Positions 12,219 to 27,860 of a stretch of DNA of 64,000 nucleotides are shown one piece after another; the first letter of the stretch is position 1, and each line of letters starts with the position of its first letter. Source of the stretch: Atrina japonica (taxonomy: Eukaryota; Mollusca; Bivalvia; Pterioida; Pinnidae); assembly GCA_030159075.1 (NCBI GenBank), contig BROG01000452.1:167501-231500 (forward strand), written 5' to 3'. The notes under the pieces were generated by a model that saw only the letters and a program-made list of their open reading frames with translations, was not told where the DNA came from and made no database searches. The position numbers were made by a program, and so were the translations under genes.

Positions 12219-13708
12219 CAAACCAATGTTACCAAATATTGGATTTGCACTCTTACGAGTCACGTGCAGTGAAAAAACTGGCGAAATGCATTTGTGACAC
12301 GATTGCTGGAGATATAGAATTACCCGCTGGTATTCCGTGACTTACAGCTGTGATAATGCTGGACCAAAGGATGATTGTCATTTGTACGGATGACGAGAAC
12401 TCCAAAGTGGTACCGATACTTCCTGTGAGATTTCACGTCTCCGTAACAAGGAGTCACGTGACAGACTTTAACGGGGATTAACATTGGGTAACATGGAAAT
12501 TATCGGATCTTTTGGATTCCAAATTCTATAACTAATCAAAAAGACAATTGCCAAGGCTACTAGAATATTTAATATGTACTCTGTCCATCGAAACAGATAG
12601 CTAGGATTTTTTTTAAATAGACTGTAGTGTTTAAAAGTACAATGTTATGGACATTTTTTAAAATTCGTATTCATTATTATTATTTTTTTAATTTTCACAA
12701 ACATACAATTTTAAAGACTAATTTTGGATCTATTTGTATTTAAAGTAGTGATTTCAAATATTTAAATTTGGGCATTTTACTCCAGTTTCCCTGTACCACG
12801 ATGTTATTTTCTCCACTACAGTATAACATCTACAATTTGAAATTGTAAATATTTTATCTGCGTATCCTATGGATACATACAGTCAAAAAGGGTAATAGTC
12901 TGTTCATTGTTGTGAATGTGTACGGTTATGTTGTGCCAAAGTTTGGAGCGCCAAAGCAAGATAAGTTGGTCGCTTTGGTCAAGATGGTGATTGAGATAAT
13001 TAAGTCGACAAGTTTACTGATGTATTGACATTTACGTACCTAGTTCTGATGTTATAATATTGTCATCTATAACCATTTTCGATCGTATGTTTATTATATG
13101 AACAATCATGCCAAGTATGTAAACATAGAAATACGATGTTACATCTATAAAAGGTACAACCATTACGTTCAATGTATGCGCGGTTTTAGAAATCCGATCA
13201 CCGTACGGTTTAGAAAAAGAAACATATTGGCTTTTTTCGATATTCATACTTTGATAACAATTTAAACGAATTTGATATTTTGAGAAAAAGTTTTGGTAGA
13301 AACGTTAAATAGTCTGGCAATGGATCAATCTTTTGGTCTATTATTTGGTTTGTCAATCGTGGCATGATTCGGTGTAAATAACATCTTATATACACAACTG
13401 TTTCAGTGTCATTTCATTTTTGTTATCATTGGTATCAAGTTATGAACGATTTTTCTTTTTTTTTCACTTTCACTTCGAAAAAAAATCAAATCGTTCTTTT
13501 GAAACTCAAATTTACGCTAATCCTCACGTACATGACGTTTTCCACTTTCGTTTATGATTTCGACGGAAATAACATTTGTACATCAAGGGATTTGTAATTC
13601 ATTCGTATTAATCCATTTCCTATTAACAAGAATCCATACATATATAAACTCCTCACACGGATCAGTTCTTATGTCGTTTACATGAAAGAAACAAAAACAT
13701 TTTGTGCA

Positions 13709-13710
<2 letters not shown>
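12219..13710. other. 3' flank of the Arg/Pro-rich gene, otherwise featureless
   Basis: Probable 3' UTR in its first part. No AATAAA is visible close to the stop. Apart from the shared fragment near 12.5 kb I see nothing. Confidence 0.4.
12492..12560. repeat. Fragment shared with 16530-16610
   Basis: TTTTGGATTCCAAATTCTAT, ACTAATCAAAAAGACAATTG and CCAAGGCTACTAGAAT match 16537-16610. It lies 270 bp past the stop codon of the Arg/Pro-rich protein gene and may be in its 3' UTR. Confidence 0.65.

Positions 13711-13802
<92 letters not shown>
13711..13802. repeat. (AT)n microsatellite
   Basis: A pure AT run of about 92 bases. Confidence 0.95.
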
Positions 13803-13806
<4 letters not shown>

Positions 13807-14950
13807 GCCATTATTGCGTTTTCAGAAAAAAAAAAGATAAAAGAAATTAATTGTAAAACTTTTATTTTTTAAATTTTTGTGATTATTTGTGAGTTACATT
13901 TCACGTTAGTCAATGTGGTATTTGATTAGTCTCCTTGGGGGTATTTTATTTTGTTGAAATGTGAAATAATAATTTCCTTACGCATTCTACCAATAGATAT
14001 GCCAGGATTGAAGAAACATACTTTTTACAAGCGTAACGAATAACAAGAATAAGTACAAGATTTGTTCATTTACAACATGGCACTGCGCAGTGTATATTTT
14101 AATGTGATATATAAGACAAATTTACAAATCGAGGGTTCCGTGTTTTTTGTTTTATTTTCAACTCGTAGTAGTATAAGCTTTGACAATATTGTAAGGTCAT
14201 AACATCACCCAACGTTGCATAAGATATATGTTTAATACAATATAGCAAACGGTATAATTGCTTATAGAGTTGCTCATATGCCAAAGTCAGTATTTACAGC
14301 TGAGAGGACATATACGGAACTGGTGAGGATTCATCAAATGAAAATGTAACTTATGACACAATATTTTTGCAATAAAAATGAATGAATGTTTATAGTAACA
14401 AGTATGGTCAAAGTAAGAATATCTGTGGTTTCTGTTTCCTGACCGAAATATTTATAAGAGAAGATATTTCGTCGACCCTGACATTTAAAAATAAATTGAA
14501 TAAATTTAATCGAAAGATCAGCTTGTTCCGGTTTTTAAATTATGAAAATGAATGATTTGACAAAGTTGTAGTTTGTCAGGGCGTAATGTAAGATAGTATA
14601 CAAGGGTACTAAGAGATTCTCTGTTTTCAAGATCTCACTTCCATTTTTTTTAAATCTTAATGAAACAGGAAACACATATTTTGTTTGTTTTGCCTAATTA
14701 GGTTTGCAGGTGATGAATATCTGTATATAAATCTGCGTTGTATGTATGCTATTTGAGTTTTAAGGAAGTGATTAAATGTGGAAAAAGGATGATGGCATTA
14801 TATTTCAGTAAAATATTGAATGAATGCATGATTGATATGTTTAAGTCAAATTTTAAAACATCATAAAACAATTAAAATAATTTACTTATTGGAAAACTAT
14901 ACACCTGTTGTTTAATAAAAGATATTTAACATCAATAACAGATTTATGTT
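13803..14950. other. No recognised feature
   Basis: AT-rich, short ORFs only. Confidence 0.4.
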
Positions 14951-15190
<240 letters not shown>

Positions 15191-15609
15191 TAAACCCAGT
15201 TTCCGTTGTTGATGAAGACATTTAGCCAGCAATTGATGTAAAGTGAAGGTATTGGTAAGTATCATCAGTAAAACTACCCTTCAAAGTCACACATATACAT
15301 CCACATTGATCTCTACATTTTACATAGACGTATCATATGTGTCAAATACATATTCCATTAATCAATAATGGCATACATATATGTATATTTTTCGAGTATA
15401 TAACTTTACATTCAACATAATGATAATGCCACTGTTACACTCTTGCCATGCCAGTTCTGACACGGATACAGTAATTTAGACCTGTATGTGTGTTATCAAT
15501 GAATAAATTTACAATTCTTACGAAATCTTCTGAAAAAAGGCAATTTACCAATTAATAGTTCCATGACGATATATTAACTAGGCTTGAATATATGAAAACT
15601 GGTTTAGAA

Positions 15610-16520
15610 TATTGTTTTCACAGGAGGGTTTACGGTATTGTTTTCGGAATGCTATCTTTTTTACCTTTAAATTTGACTCCTACCCGAATGATTACTTAAC
15701 GGATAAGAAATGCAAACGATTTATTTTCCTTCTACAAAGTAGGTTAAAAAATTAATTTTGGACGAACGAGAATCTGTTATGATTTTCCCATATAAAACAT
15801 ATATTTACTGGCTATTTACCTCGGAAAATATTAAGTGATAAGAAACTTGATATTGTTCTCATAGCCAGTAAACGATTATATAATAGTCCCTGGAATAAAT
15901 TATAGATAAGGAAATAGAAACATTGTTTCATATAGACTTCTACAATCGCTGTAGTAAAAAACTAATCAGACCGTGTTACACCGTGCGAAACAAATCATTA
16001 GGTGCAGTTGATACATCATGGAGATAACACAGTTTTATGCGATTCTGTGGTTGATATCGTGCGGTGATAAAACGTTAAGAAGAAACAAAACCTTTAAGGT
16101 ATTTAAGTCTTTATTATCCTAGAGTAACGGCCAATAGTACCAATCCTAATAGAGCGTTGTGTCATTTTAATGTCCTTATTCTCTTACCGGTAAAAGTGAG
16201 AAAAGCCATTTTCATTTTCTATAGTCGTTAGTATGACCTGGTACTGGTACTGAATATCGGAATCTAATTTCGTGTTCAACTGTCCTGTAGACCGCCACAA
16301 ACGCTCTCTCCTTATCGGTAAAATAATAAAAGTGGATATTACATTTTTTGTCTGCCTGCGATATCTCGTCTGGTTAAGGTTTCAGTTCATGTATTAATGA
16401 AGATTTTTAACACTTCATCAAACACATTAGGTCGTTTTTACAGGTAGGGTTCACTCAGTAATATACCAGTACTCTCAAAAAGCTGTATTTGTATAGTCAA
16501 TTATGTATGTTGTAAACTCG
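15610..16520. repeat. Tandem segmental duplication, unit 1
   Basis: About 0.9 kb aligns along its length with 16608-17600. Shared marks include TTTTCACAGGAGG, AACATATATTTACTGGCTAT, ATAGATAAGGAAA, ACAATCGCTGTAGTAAAA, CACAGTTTTATG and TATGACCTGGTACT. Many small indels show it is old. No ORF survives. Confidence 0.75.
16232..16312 (-). repeat. tRNA-like head inside duplication unit 1
   Basis: On the - strand GTTTGTGGCGGTCTACAGGA gives an A-box-like start. The B box (GATTCCGATATTCAG) is poor. It corresponds to the better copy at 17.3 kb. Confidence 0.5.
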
Positions 16521-16607
16521 GAAATTGCTGGAACTTTTGGATTCCAAATTATAACTAATTATAACTAAATTATAACTAATCTAAAGGACAATTGACAAGG
16601 CTGCGAG

Positions 16608-17600
16608 AATTGTGTTCTCACAGGAGGATTTACGATGATTTCTATTTATTCTTTCTTTCTTTCTTTTATTTTTTTTCTTGGATTGCTATCTTTTTTTTCG
16701 TTTAATTTCACTTCCATCCTAATAACTGCTTCTTGACAATAAATGGCAGCTGCTACAGAAGGCAGAGTTCAATTACGTTTATGAGGTCAATGTGTATGAT
16801 AGTTGTAATGATTGTGATTATTCTTTGTAAAACATATATCTACTGGCTATGAAGACAATGGCGCTTCGCATCGGAAAATACTAAGTGTTTCGGGTGATAT
16901 GATATTTAACTTGCTATTGTCCTCATATCCAATAAATTATTGCATGACGTTCCCTGGGATAAATCATAGATAAGGAAACGAATGCATTGTACATACAGAT
17001 TTCTACACTCACAATCGCTGTAGTAAAAACTATCTATCAGACCTCTTTACACTGTGCGAAGCAATTCATTAATTGCCGTTGATTCATCGGGGAGAAATCA
17101 CAGTTTTATGTGGTTTGTGGTCAATATCGTGCAGGGATAAAATGTTAAGTAGTACCAAACGTCTTAAGATTGAATGAGTGTTTGTTATCATAGAGTAAAG
17201 TCCAGACCTACCAATCCTCAATGAGCATTGTATCGTTTTATATTATTATTCCCATACTGGTAAAAACGAGAAAAGCGAACAGCCATATCTATGTTTTAAA
17301 GTCGTTGGTATGACCTGGTACTTGGGCTCGATTTCGATACCTAATTACGCTTGCAAGTCAACTGTACTACCGCTAGACCATCACAAATGCTCCCTTCCTT
17401 TTTGTAAAAAATGAACGCAGACATTACATTTTGACTGTATGCGACAGCTCGTCGGGTTACTTTTTTCAAATAGTGTGTTATGGAAGATTTTTAGCACTTC
17501 ACGATACACCTAAGATCGTTTTCACAGGTAGGGGTCACTCAGTGGTTCAGCATTACTCTTAAGATGCTTGTTTGTATAATCAAACATCTATGTTGTAATC
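16608..17600. repeat. Tandem segmental duplication, unit 2
   Basis: Direct repeat of 15610-16520, starting at TTCTCACAGGAGGATTTAC and ending past GTAGGGGTCACTCAGTG. Unit 2 has a T-rich insertion near 16645. Both units carry a tRNA-like head in - orientation. Confidence 0.75.
17308..17395 (-). repeat. tRNA-like head inside duplication unit 2
   Basis: On the - strand TTTGTGATGGTCTAGCGGTA (A box) and GGTATCGAAATCGAGC (B box), 45 bases apart, resemble a SINE head. This suggests that the duplicated unit includes a SINE. Confidence 0.55.
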
Positions 17601-18284
17601 TGTTGTCCTGTACTAATCAAAATGGTTCTGAGGAAAACATTAATTCAATTCCCAGTTGCTAAAATAAGTTTCCTGTAATCAAATATCAAAATACTGTACA
17701 CCAGGATTTTTTCGCCCTAGGTTGAAAGGGCAAATTTTAATAGGTTTTATATTAAGGCTAAATGAATGAACCATGGACAAACATGTTATCCAGGATAATA
17801 TGTCCATTTCAGGCGAATTTAAGACGAAGTGTATTTTTGGTATATCATAAAAGGCCGAAAATAACCAGGGGCGAGAATTCCGGAGGCGAAAATTACAGCG
17901 TATACAATAGCTAGAATGTCACAATAGAATACCTATAACACAAGCATTTTACCAATTATTTTAAAGCAATTAACACTTTCATAAATCAATGCGTCCCTTT
18001 TTTGTTGCATTTTTCGCTATCTTTTCATAAAAAACATGGAATTGTAATGTTAATGGTGACTTAATGGCTGCACGTTTAATCTGCGGCGGAAGATCTCATA
18101 GTTTCAATAGCTATCGTAAATATTTTTTTTTTATACTGAAAAGTTGTAACACTGACATTACATACTTACTATTATTATGAACATGTGGATATGGTAATAG
18201 CTATTTGAGAAAAAATTCTGGTGATCGGAATCACAATTGAGACAAAATATACATATACTGTATAAGCTACTTGTTTGCAATTAT
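17601..18284. other. No recognised feature
   Basis: No ORF above 60 codons and no repeat recognised. Confidence 0.4.
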
Positions 18285-18445
18285 AGTGCTTCACCGAGTA
18301 ATAAGTTGACGTGTCTGTTCGTTAGCTATTGTTGAATCGTTTTTGTCGAGTAAAACAAATACCCAATCCTCAATAATTTCATTTCTATTAAACTGTAGAT
18401 TCAAGGCAGATGTGACCAGTCAAAAGGGGACGCTTATATATATCA
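18285..18445 (+). mobile_element. Degraded Penelope-family fragment
   Basis: Partial match to the end of the RT and start of the tail (GTGTCTGTTCGTTAGC ... TTCATTTCTATTAAACTGTA ... GTGTGACC-like GATGTGACCAGT). It ends before the TATCTGAG terminus. Confidence 0.45.
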
Positions 18446-18911
18446 CAGACAGACTCATATTCAGACACACACAGGTTGGCTGACACTACTATCAATGTGA
18501 AAACATGTTGATTACTTATTCAAACATCAAAATATATAATTTGTAAGAACTGGTATAATAACTACCTGTATACCTCATGCGATGTAATAACACACGGAGA
18601 AAGGCCTGCACGGACACTAACCCATGCCACATGAATGCCTACAATCATCACGTTTATTACAGCAGAGCGCAGGGTCTTAACGTTTTTATTATCCTCTACA
18701 ATCATTAAAACATTTATCTGTATATAAATATACAGTATAAAGAATTTTACGATACAGAAATCATTGTCAGTGTGATCATTATCTTGTTTTGCCCACGGGT
18801 AAGTTGTATATTAATGATAAATTCTCGAAACAGGCAGACCATTTTACAAAACACACAAACTTGTATAACAATATATTAGAACCACAAATCTTCTTTTATA
18901 ACCGACAATTG

Positions 18912-19066
18912 TACAGTCAAACCCGGATATGTATTTCTAAATAAAACAAAATCGAAAGAACCCGGTTAGAACGGCAATAAAGAACTTTAAGCGGGGAAGG
19001 AAAATAATTTCAAATAAAATTGAATTTCAACGCAATAAGGTTCATTATATGTGTGTTCAACTGTAT
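18912..19066. mobile_element. Possible small MITE
   Basis: The left end TACAGTCAAACCC and the right end GTGTTCAACTGTA are imperfect inverted repeats 155 bp apart, similar in start to the elements at 35.0 and 45.0 kb. Confidence 0.4.
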
Positions 19067-19369
19067 ATAGTAGTTCGCATTTTCAAATTTTAGCATTGGC
19101 CTATCTATGTTAAAACACAATAAACACAAAAGTGTATGATTTAACTATATAAAGCCCCATAATAAAGACACATATACAGGCATATACAAGTGTATGTATG
19201 TGTATTTATCAATAATACAGTCTGCGATTATGAGAGTGTTCAATTAGTCAGACAGAAATATATTTGATACAGACTTTAACACGCAGAGTGCATTGTATTG
19301 TGTGTTACGTTGATCAACAATTTATGTTCATATCAAATTATAACAAGGTTTATTGTTAAAAAAAAACAA

Positions 19370-20005
19370 GAAAAGAAACCTACAACACCCCCCCCCCCCG
19401 AAAAAAAAACACATGCAAATAAAAAACTCAGTGTATGGATACATAATCTAGTGTCCCATAATAACCACACATGTACAAAATCACAGTGCCGTTAAACTTT
19501 ATCGTGTTCTATAATAATACTCATATACAAACTTAGTGTATAGTTAACCTAGATCGTTTTCCATAATAAACACCACGTACAACCACAGTTTATGGTACTA
19601 GTCCGTATTAAATATAAACATACAAACTCATACAAATTATATGTTAGATGTATCACACATATAAAATATCAGAGTATGATTAAAATATATCATGTATCAT
19701 CAAATCACATACATTATCACAGTTTGGTTAAATGATGTCTTGTAAAAACCTAACATACAGAATCAGAGTATGATTAAAAATATCATGTAACATAAAAAAT
19801 AGACATACAAAATTACAGTTTGGTTAAATTATATCATGTTACATAAAAAAACACATACAGAATCTGAGTATGGTAAAATTATATTATGTTACATATAATA
19901 TAAATATACAAAATCAGATAATGATTAAATTACATCATACTACATAAACACACACACATACAAAATCAGAGTATGGTAAAATTAGATTATGTTCAATACT
20001 AAACA
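19370..20005. repeat. Diverged minisatellite, roughly 50-60 bp unit
   Basis: Repeated segments of the form ACACATACAAAATCAGAGTA then TGGTTAAATTATATCATGTT and ACATAA. They are best preserved from 19660 to 19990 and decayed to the left. Confidence 0.7.
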
Positions 20006-22697
<2,692 letters not shown>

Positions 22698-23147
22698 GAT
22701 ATTATTGTTAACAATGTGAAAATATAAACCGAGGCGGTAAAACAGTATTTTCTCAATATATGATGCATCGAAAAGATGTGCCCTATTTGTTGATCATCTT
22801 GGTTGACGTTATAAACAAATAGGTCGTGGACAGTTTATAGTCAGTATTGACAATATGTGATGTTTTATTGAAATGCTGCCTGGTACTAATACGCATTCGG
22901 TAAAATACTGCATATGCATAGTCTGTTAAAAGCTTAATCTGTTGTATACTTCAAATCATTTACACCTAAAGACACCTAAAGACACAGTTGGACTGGTTTG
23001 ATTGATTGATTTTCAATGGAGTCCACTATTTCCAGGTGTTGGTGGGTTAAACACTTTCGACCTTTGCAAATAGAGATGATACGCTGATCAGGGGACGTAA
23101 TCACATCATTTACCCGGTATTCAAGCTCAATTAAATAGTCATTATAA

Positions 23148-23285
23148 TTTGGCCTTGTATGATATTATTTTCTAATTAGAAAATAGGCATACTTTATGTA
23201 TTTAAATTCAACGGAAGAAGTCTAACTGACAAAAACGATCGTCTAGAGCATTATAACTTTGGTATCATGTTTATGATATCCAAGA
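23148..23285 (+). repeat. Dispersed repeat carrying hammerhead copy B
   Basis: Same unit as 328-470, with a small insertion. The element end after TTTGGTATCATGTTTATGAT agrees with the - strand sequence next to copies C and D. Confidence 0.6.
23206..23249 (+). ncRNA. Degenerate hammerhead-like motif, copy B
   Basis: It aligns to copy A including upstream sequence (TTTGGCCTTGTATGATA at both). The core is mutated: CTGATGA became CGGAAGA and GAAA became AAAA. The CGATCG and GTC parts remain. Almost certainly inactive. Confidence 0.5.
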
Positions 23286-23589
23286 TAAAACAGGAAACAT
23301 GTACGCTGCAACTGGGCATAATTTGTATTATAATTTCCAAATGATGATGCCAGCTTGTGCTCATTTAAACGAAATATCACAGATATTAAAAAGAAACCGT
23401 TTGAGTACAAAGTCAAATTTTGACAACCTAAGTATTTGTCCATTTTTATAAGAAAATTATCTTGACCCCAATTGTGTTTGTGTTGATGATAAAAATCAAT
23501 AATGCAATTTCTGATACAGTCTCATTTATAACGTTTAGAAAACAACTATATAATCTTAATCTAAAATAGAGCCTGAGTACATAGTAATT

Positions 23590-23935
23590 TTTTGATGCCG
23601 CAGAGTAATCGCAAACAAGGTTGTTATACCGACCTAAGCTTGCCATTAACTAGTTTACTTCTGTATATAAAATGTTGGTACGTTGAACATGATTGGCGTA
23701 TCGGATCATTTGTTAGATATAAACACTATATGCATTTGATTGAGGAATATTACTACTTAAATGTGGAAAAACTAGAATGGGGAATCCGAAATTGTAGCGT
23801 TTGCTGAATAGCCTACTGGCTGTGTCTATAACAAACAACAATGTAAAATTAGAGAAAACAGCCAGTTTCGTTTTCTTTTCTGATTCAAATAAAGAAGTAA
23901 AAGTCAGTATCTTTTTGCCGCTATATTTCACAGTT
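23590..23935 (-). mobile_element. Penelope-like RT fragment
   Basis: On the - strand 23930-23715 encodes LFSKRYNFGFPILVFPHLSS and NIPQSNAYSVYI, matching the [21 protein letters not shown] block of the 39.6-kb copy. About 23640-23590 encodes GRYNNLVCDYS, the last RT block. The stretch between is deleted or rearranged, and the usual 3' tail is not seen next to it. Confidence 0.65.
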
Positions 23936-24307
23936 GTCCGTCTTAAATATAAGAATCCGGAATATTAATACCGTTGAACAGAAAAACCGTCTTGTCGAGA
24001 ACTCCCTATGTTTGACTTGTTCCTACTTACTAAATCAGTTCTAAGATAAAATGTTTCAGCACATTTCAAGCTCGAATATATTGTTCTTTATATAATTATC
24101 TATTTGCCGAATCTTAATATTGTTTTCGCTGTGAAACATTCAGGCGGAAGTATTAAAACTAGTTCAAATCTGATACGTTTGGTCATTGAAGCAATTGACG
24201 AAGCTGTGATTCAGTCAAGCAGTTAAGTAATGTGTTATTGACAGGTGCGATCATATCACATATTGTTGTATTTTTAAAATCAAAATATATGAATAAGTTC
24301 ACACGTA

Positions 24308-24850
24308 ACGAGGAGGCTAAGACGACAGTAATTAGTTCTACATGACATACGACATTTTATTTATCGCATTAGTGGACATCACATGCATTTCTTTCTTATG
24401 CTTTGATGATGACATTGCCTCATAACCCTTATTCCATCTTGATATTTATTGTGAAAAATAAGCACCAAATCCCTCTGCCATGATTTGTGTATTCACGTTT
24501 TGATACGCCCTCTGTCTATCCCTATATTTATGTCTTTCTTTCTCCATGAGTGTTTCTCCACCAGTTTTGCAGTCAAATTTGGATACATCGAAGATTTTCA
24601 GTTAAATGGTATATAGAATTTCTCTTGAATTCTATAAATGAAGAGGATCCCTTTGTTTGTATTTATTTATTAATTTCATCCGTTTATATTAATATAATAT
24701 TATATCCGTTTGATAATTGGTAAAAACAGTATTGTGACTTTATTGCCTTTGGCATTACATTTACTTTTATCTGCGAGCCACTTTCCTACAGGCAGTCGGT
24801 CTAGAAGTTGTTTGCACGTTCATGTTTGTTTACAGACATACTTGGAAAAA
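24308..24850. repeat. Long direct duplication, copy 1
   Basis: About 540 bp matches 30608-31320 at high identity, from AGTAATTAGTTCTACATGAC and CATACGACATTTTATTTATC to GGTCTAGAAGTTGTTTGCAC. A short ORF at 24710-24913 falls across its end and shows no protein-like conservation. Confidence 0.8.
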
Positions 24851-24852
24851 CA

Positions 24853-25188
24853 CCGGCTTTGTTTACAACATGGGCGCAGACATTTTGGACACCCAAAGTT
24901 GTGCGGAGGGTAAAATGAGCCCAGCGATCTGATTGGTCATTAAATGAAAAAAATTAGTTTTGCCATCCGTTTGGAAATTAAGGGTTGACGGTAAAAAAAG
25001 GGAGGGGTCATATGAGAATAGCTATTTTCCTTTGGTGCGGATTACTACGAGTTGTAAACAAGTGAAAATTTGAAGTAAAAATGCAACGGCAACCTATACT
25101 TTTGATTGCTTTTTGTTATCAAAAATATTGATCTTCCACCACAGGGTTTATTTGACCCAGATATTAAACATGGGAGTGACAGTCCTGA
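24853..25188. repeat. Direct repeat flanking a 1.7-kb non-coding block, left copy
   Basis: GGGCGCAGACATTTTGG, CCCAGCGATCTGATTGGTCA, AATGCAACGGCAACC and AAACATGGGAGTGAC all recur in order at 26886-27146. An inverted CCAAT box (ATTGG) lies in the shared part. Confidence 0.75.
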
Positions 25189-26885
25189 AGTTTTGTAAAT
25201 TAGCATTGAGGCCTATGGGAAAATATTTGGTGGTGTCTGTCCTATTTCACATTTGACCATGTAGGCTGGATGAAGCCTTAAAGGCAAGCCATTTCTATCA
25301 TTTTTATCGCAATCTACTCATACTTTTAAACAGATCTGAGGGTCTATATGCAACTGTTCATGCAAATTTAATAGGTGTGCTGCCTCTACACATATTATGC
25401 ATTTGTTGCTTCGAGAATCCTTAATTTTATCAGTAGATAATTCATTTATTGGTCAAAATTTCATCTGTTCTTGTGTATACCCCCCCACCCTCTCCTACAA
25501 AACACCAGCATGTTCAAAAAATCATATAGTTCCTGACTAATTTTAGCAAGTATTTTGGAAATGATGTTTCTATTGTAAATTTTAACTCATTTTGAATTAA
25601 AATCAGACCTTTTTTGAGGTAAAGACTGGTTGATTTTCTTTTTTTGAGGGCAAAATCTACATATTGGACCACCATTTTACTCATGCAGTGTATTTTGTAC
25701 CTTTAGTTGTATATATGTACTGTATCTGAAGGGTAAAAACCATCTCATTTTTTATGAAAATTGTATTAAACTGCACATATAAATCTCATCAGTAAAATAT
25801 TTTATCATGCCATATACATTGTAAACAGTCCCCCCCCCCTTATGCTGATCTGTACACAAGAATTTCCATATTGTGGTTAGGTCATACTGTGTTAACTTTG
25901 GGTAATAAAATTTGTAAATAAAAAATTTCTTTAGAAATAGGGCGTTTTAACATCTATCAACATTTTAACCTGTAGACAATTTTTTTTAAATCTAGCAAAT
26001 ATTGTCCAATAAGAGATTTTTTATCTAATTATCATACTCAAGTACCAAAGATAATTATAAAAGTATCAATTATATATTTTTCTGTATTAACGCATCTCTT
26101 TTCTCATTTTTTGTTTGAATTACTCTCCCCCCTCCAGCAAATGTCATCACTCTCTTGGGGTTATCCCAGACAAAAATCTCACCTCTCTTTCAAAACTTAG
26201 TATAATTAAAATTTGACTTAATTTTTCACCTCAGAACTATACATCATATCCTTTTAAAAGCAATTTGACTATCTTTTGCACCATCTGTCAGTCATTTTAA
26301 AGTCAGACTCAGTCTCTGCCCTCTGTATTCTTACTTACATCATGAGACTGTAATTAAGGGATGAAACAAAACATGGGACATCTCTGAAAATCTAACATAT
26401 TTTATATAAATGAACAGAATCTATTGAAATGGGTGTTGTATGTAAGGGTATCCCCTCCCAGAAGTTTTACACTTTTATTAAGGGTGCACTTCATTCCTCA
26501 ATAAAAGCAATCATGGTTTTACTATTAAGTGAGCTTCAGAAATTCTTCTTTACTTCTGGTGCCTCTCTCTCAATGATCCAAATCTCTCCATTATTAAGGG
26601 GTCTCTCCTTATTTGATATCATGGTCAATATTGGTCAATAATGGTATGAAATCTCAAAATAATGAAATATATGTGTTACAAACCATCTCTCATGAAAGAA
26701 AAACAGACAAATTCTTCATATAATGCATTTATTTTGTTAATATCAATGAATGGGATTGAGAGGTAGGGGTGTGACACATTATAGACTCTCTTCATGTTGG
26801 GTTCCCATCCTCATATGGAGACAGTTAGTGAGATTTCAAAAAAAACAAAATGACTATTTTTGGCGGTTTTTGGATAAATCTATAG
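25189..26885. other. Non-coding block between direct repeats
   Basis: AT-rich sequence of 1.7 kb with C-runs (25482, 25830, 26128). No ORF above 75 codons and no recognisable motif. The flanking direct repeats do not begin TG and end CA, so an LTR element is not supported. Confidence 0.5.
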
Positions 26886-27132
26886 GGGCTTTGTTTACAA
26901 ATGGGCGCAGACATTTTGGCCTAAGTGTGCTCCCAGCGATCTGATTGGTCATTAAATGAAAAAATTAGTTTTGCCATTAATAAGTGGCCATGAATGGTAG
27001 CAGGGTGACGGTTGAAAATTGAAAGGGAGGGGGTCATACCTACGAGTGCAAGTGAAAATTTGGTAAAAATGCAACGGCAACCTTCGGGCAAATTTACTAT
27101 TGATCTCCACCATCATTTGACCCAGATAAGAA

Positions 27133-27146
<14 letters not shown>
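26886..27146. repeat. Direct repeat flanking a 1.7-kb non-coding block, right copy
   Basis: Second copy of 24853-25188 with several deletions. It passes directly into the SINE fragment and (CT)n tract at 27.2 kb. Confidence 0.75.
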
Positions 27147-27382
<236 letters not shown>

Positions 27383-27439
27383 ATATGGAGACGTCAACAA
27401 ATGCCGGTGAAGGGCTTCAAATTTTGGCCTATGCTCTAT

Positions 27440-27486
27440 ATATATATGCTACACGGGGCTTCGGGTTTACTGTCTCATCATATCGA
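27440..27486 (-). mobile_element. SINE body fragment
   Basis: On the - strand it reads GATGAGACAGTAAACCCGAA then GCCCCGTGTAG, matching the body of the SINE at 35808-35845. It sits between two (CT)n tracts. Confidence 0.6.
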
Positions 27487-27507
27487 TTGATCACGTCAAG
27501 GCGAGCT

Positions 27508-27616
<109 letters not shown>

Positions 27617-27849
27617 GATGTAGGCACTTCTTTTTATGTTCGTCTTTGGGGTGAACAATTTCAATTAGTCATCTAATTACCATGGTATGATTTCACGATC
27701 AGTCCCTGAAGTATCTAAACCTGAAACAACATTTAGACCCGTCCATTACAAACATTGATTGAGTCCACTGCCAGAATTTATGAATTAAAACAATCTTTTG
27801 TAATAATTTTACATGCACAATTCACATGTTCAATCCTGAATTATGACAG

Positions 27850-27860
27850 AGAACTATATT
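27850..27860. repeat. Target site duplication, poly(A) side of the LINE
   Basis: AGAACTATATT here is identical to 30460-30470 at the other end of the LINE. The pair is the expected signature of target-primed reverse transcription. Confidence 0.7.
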
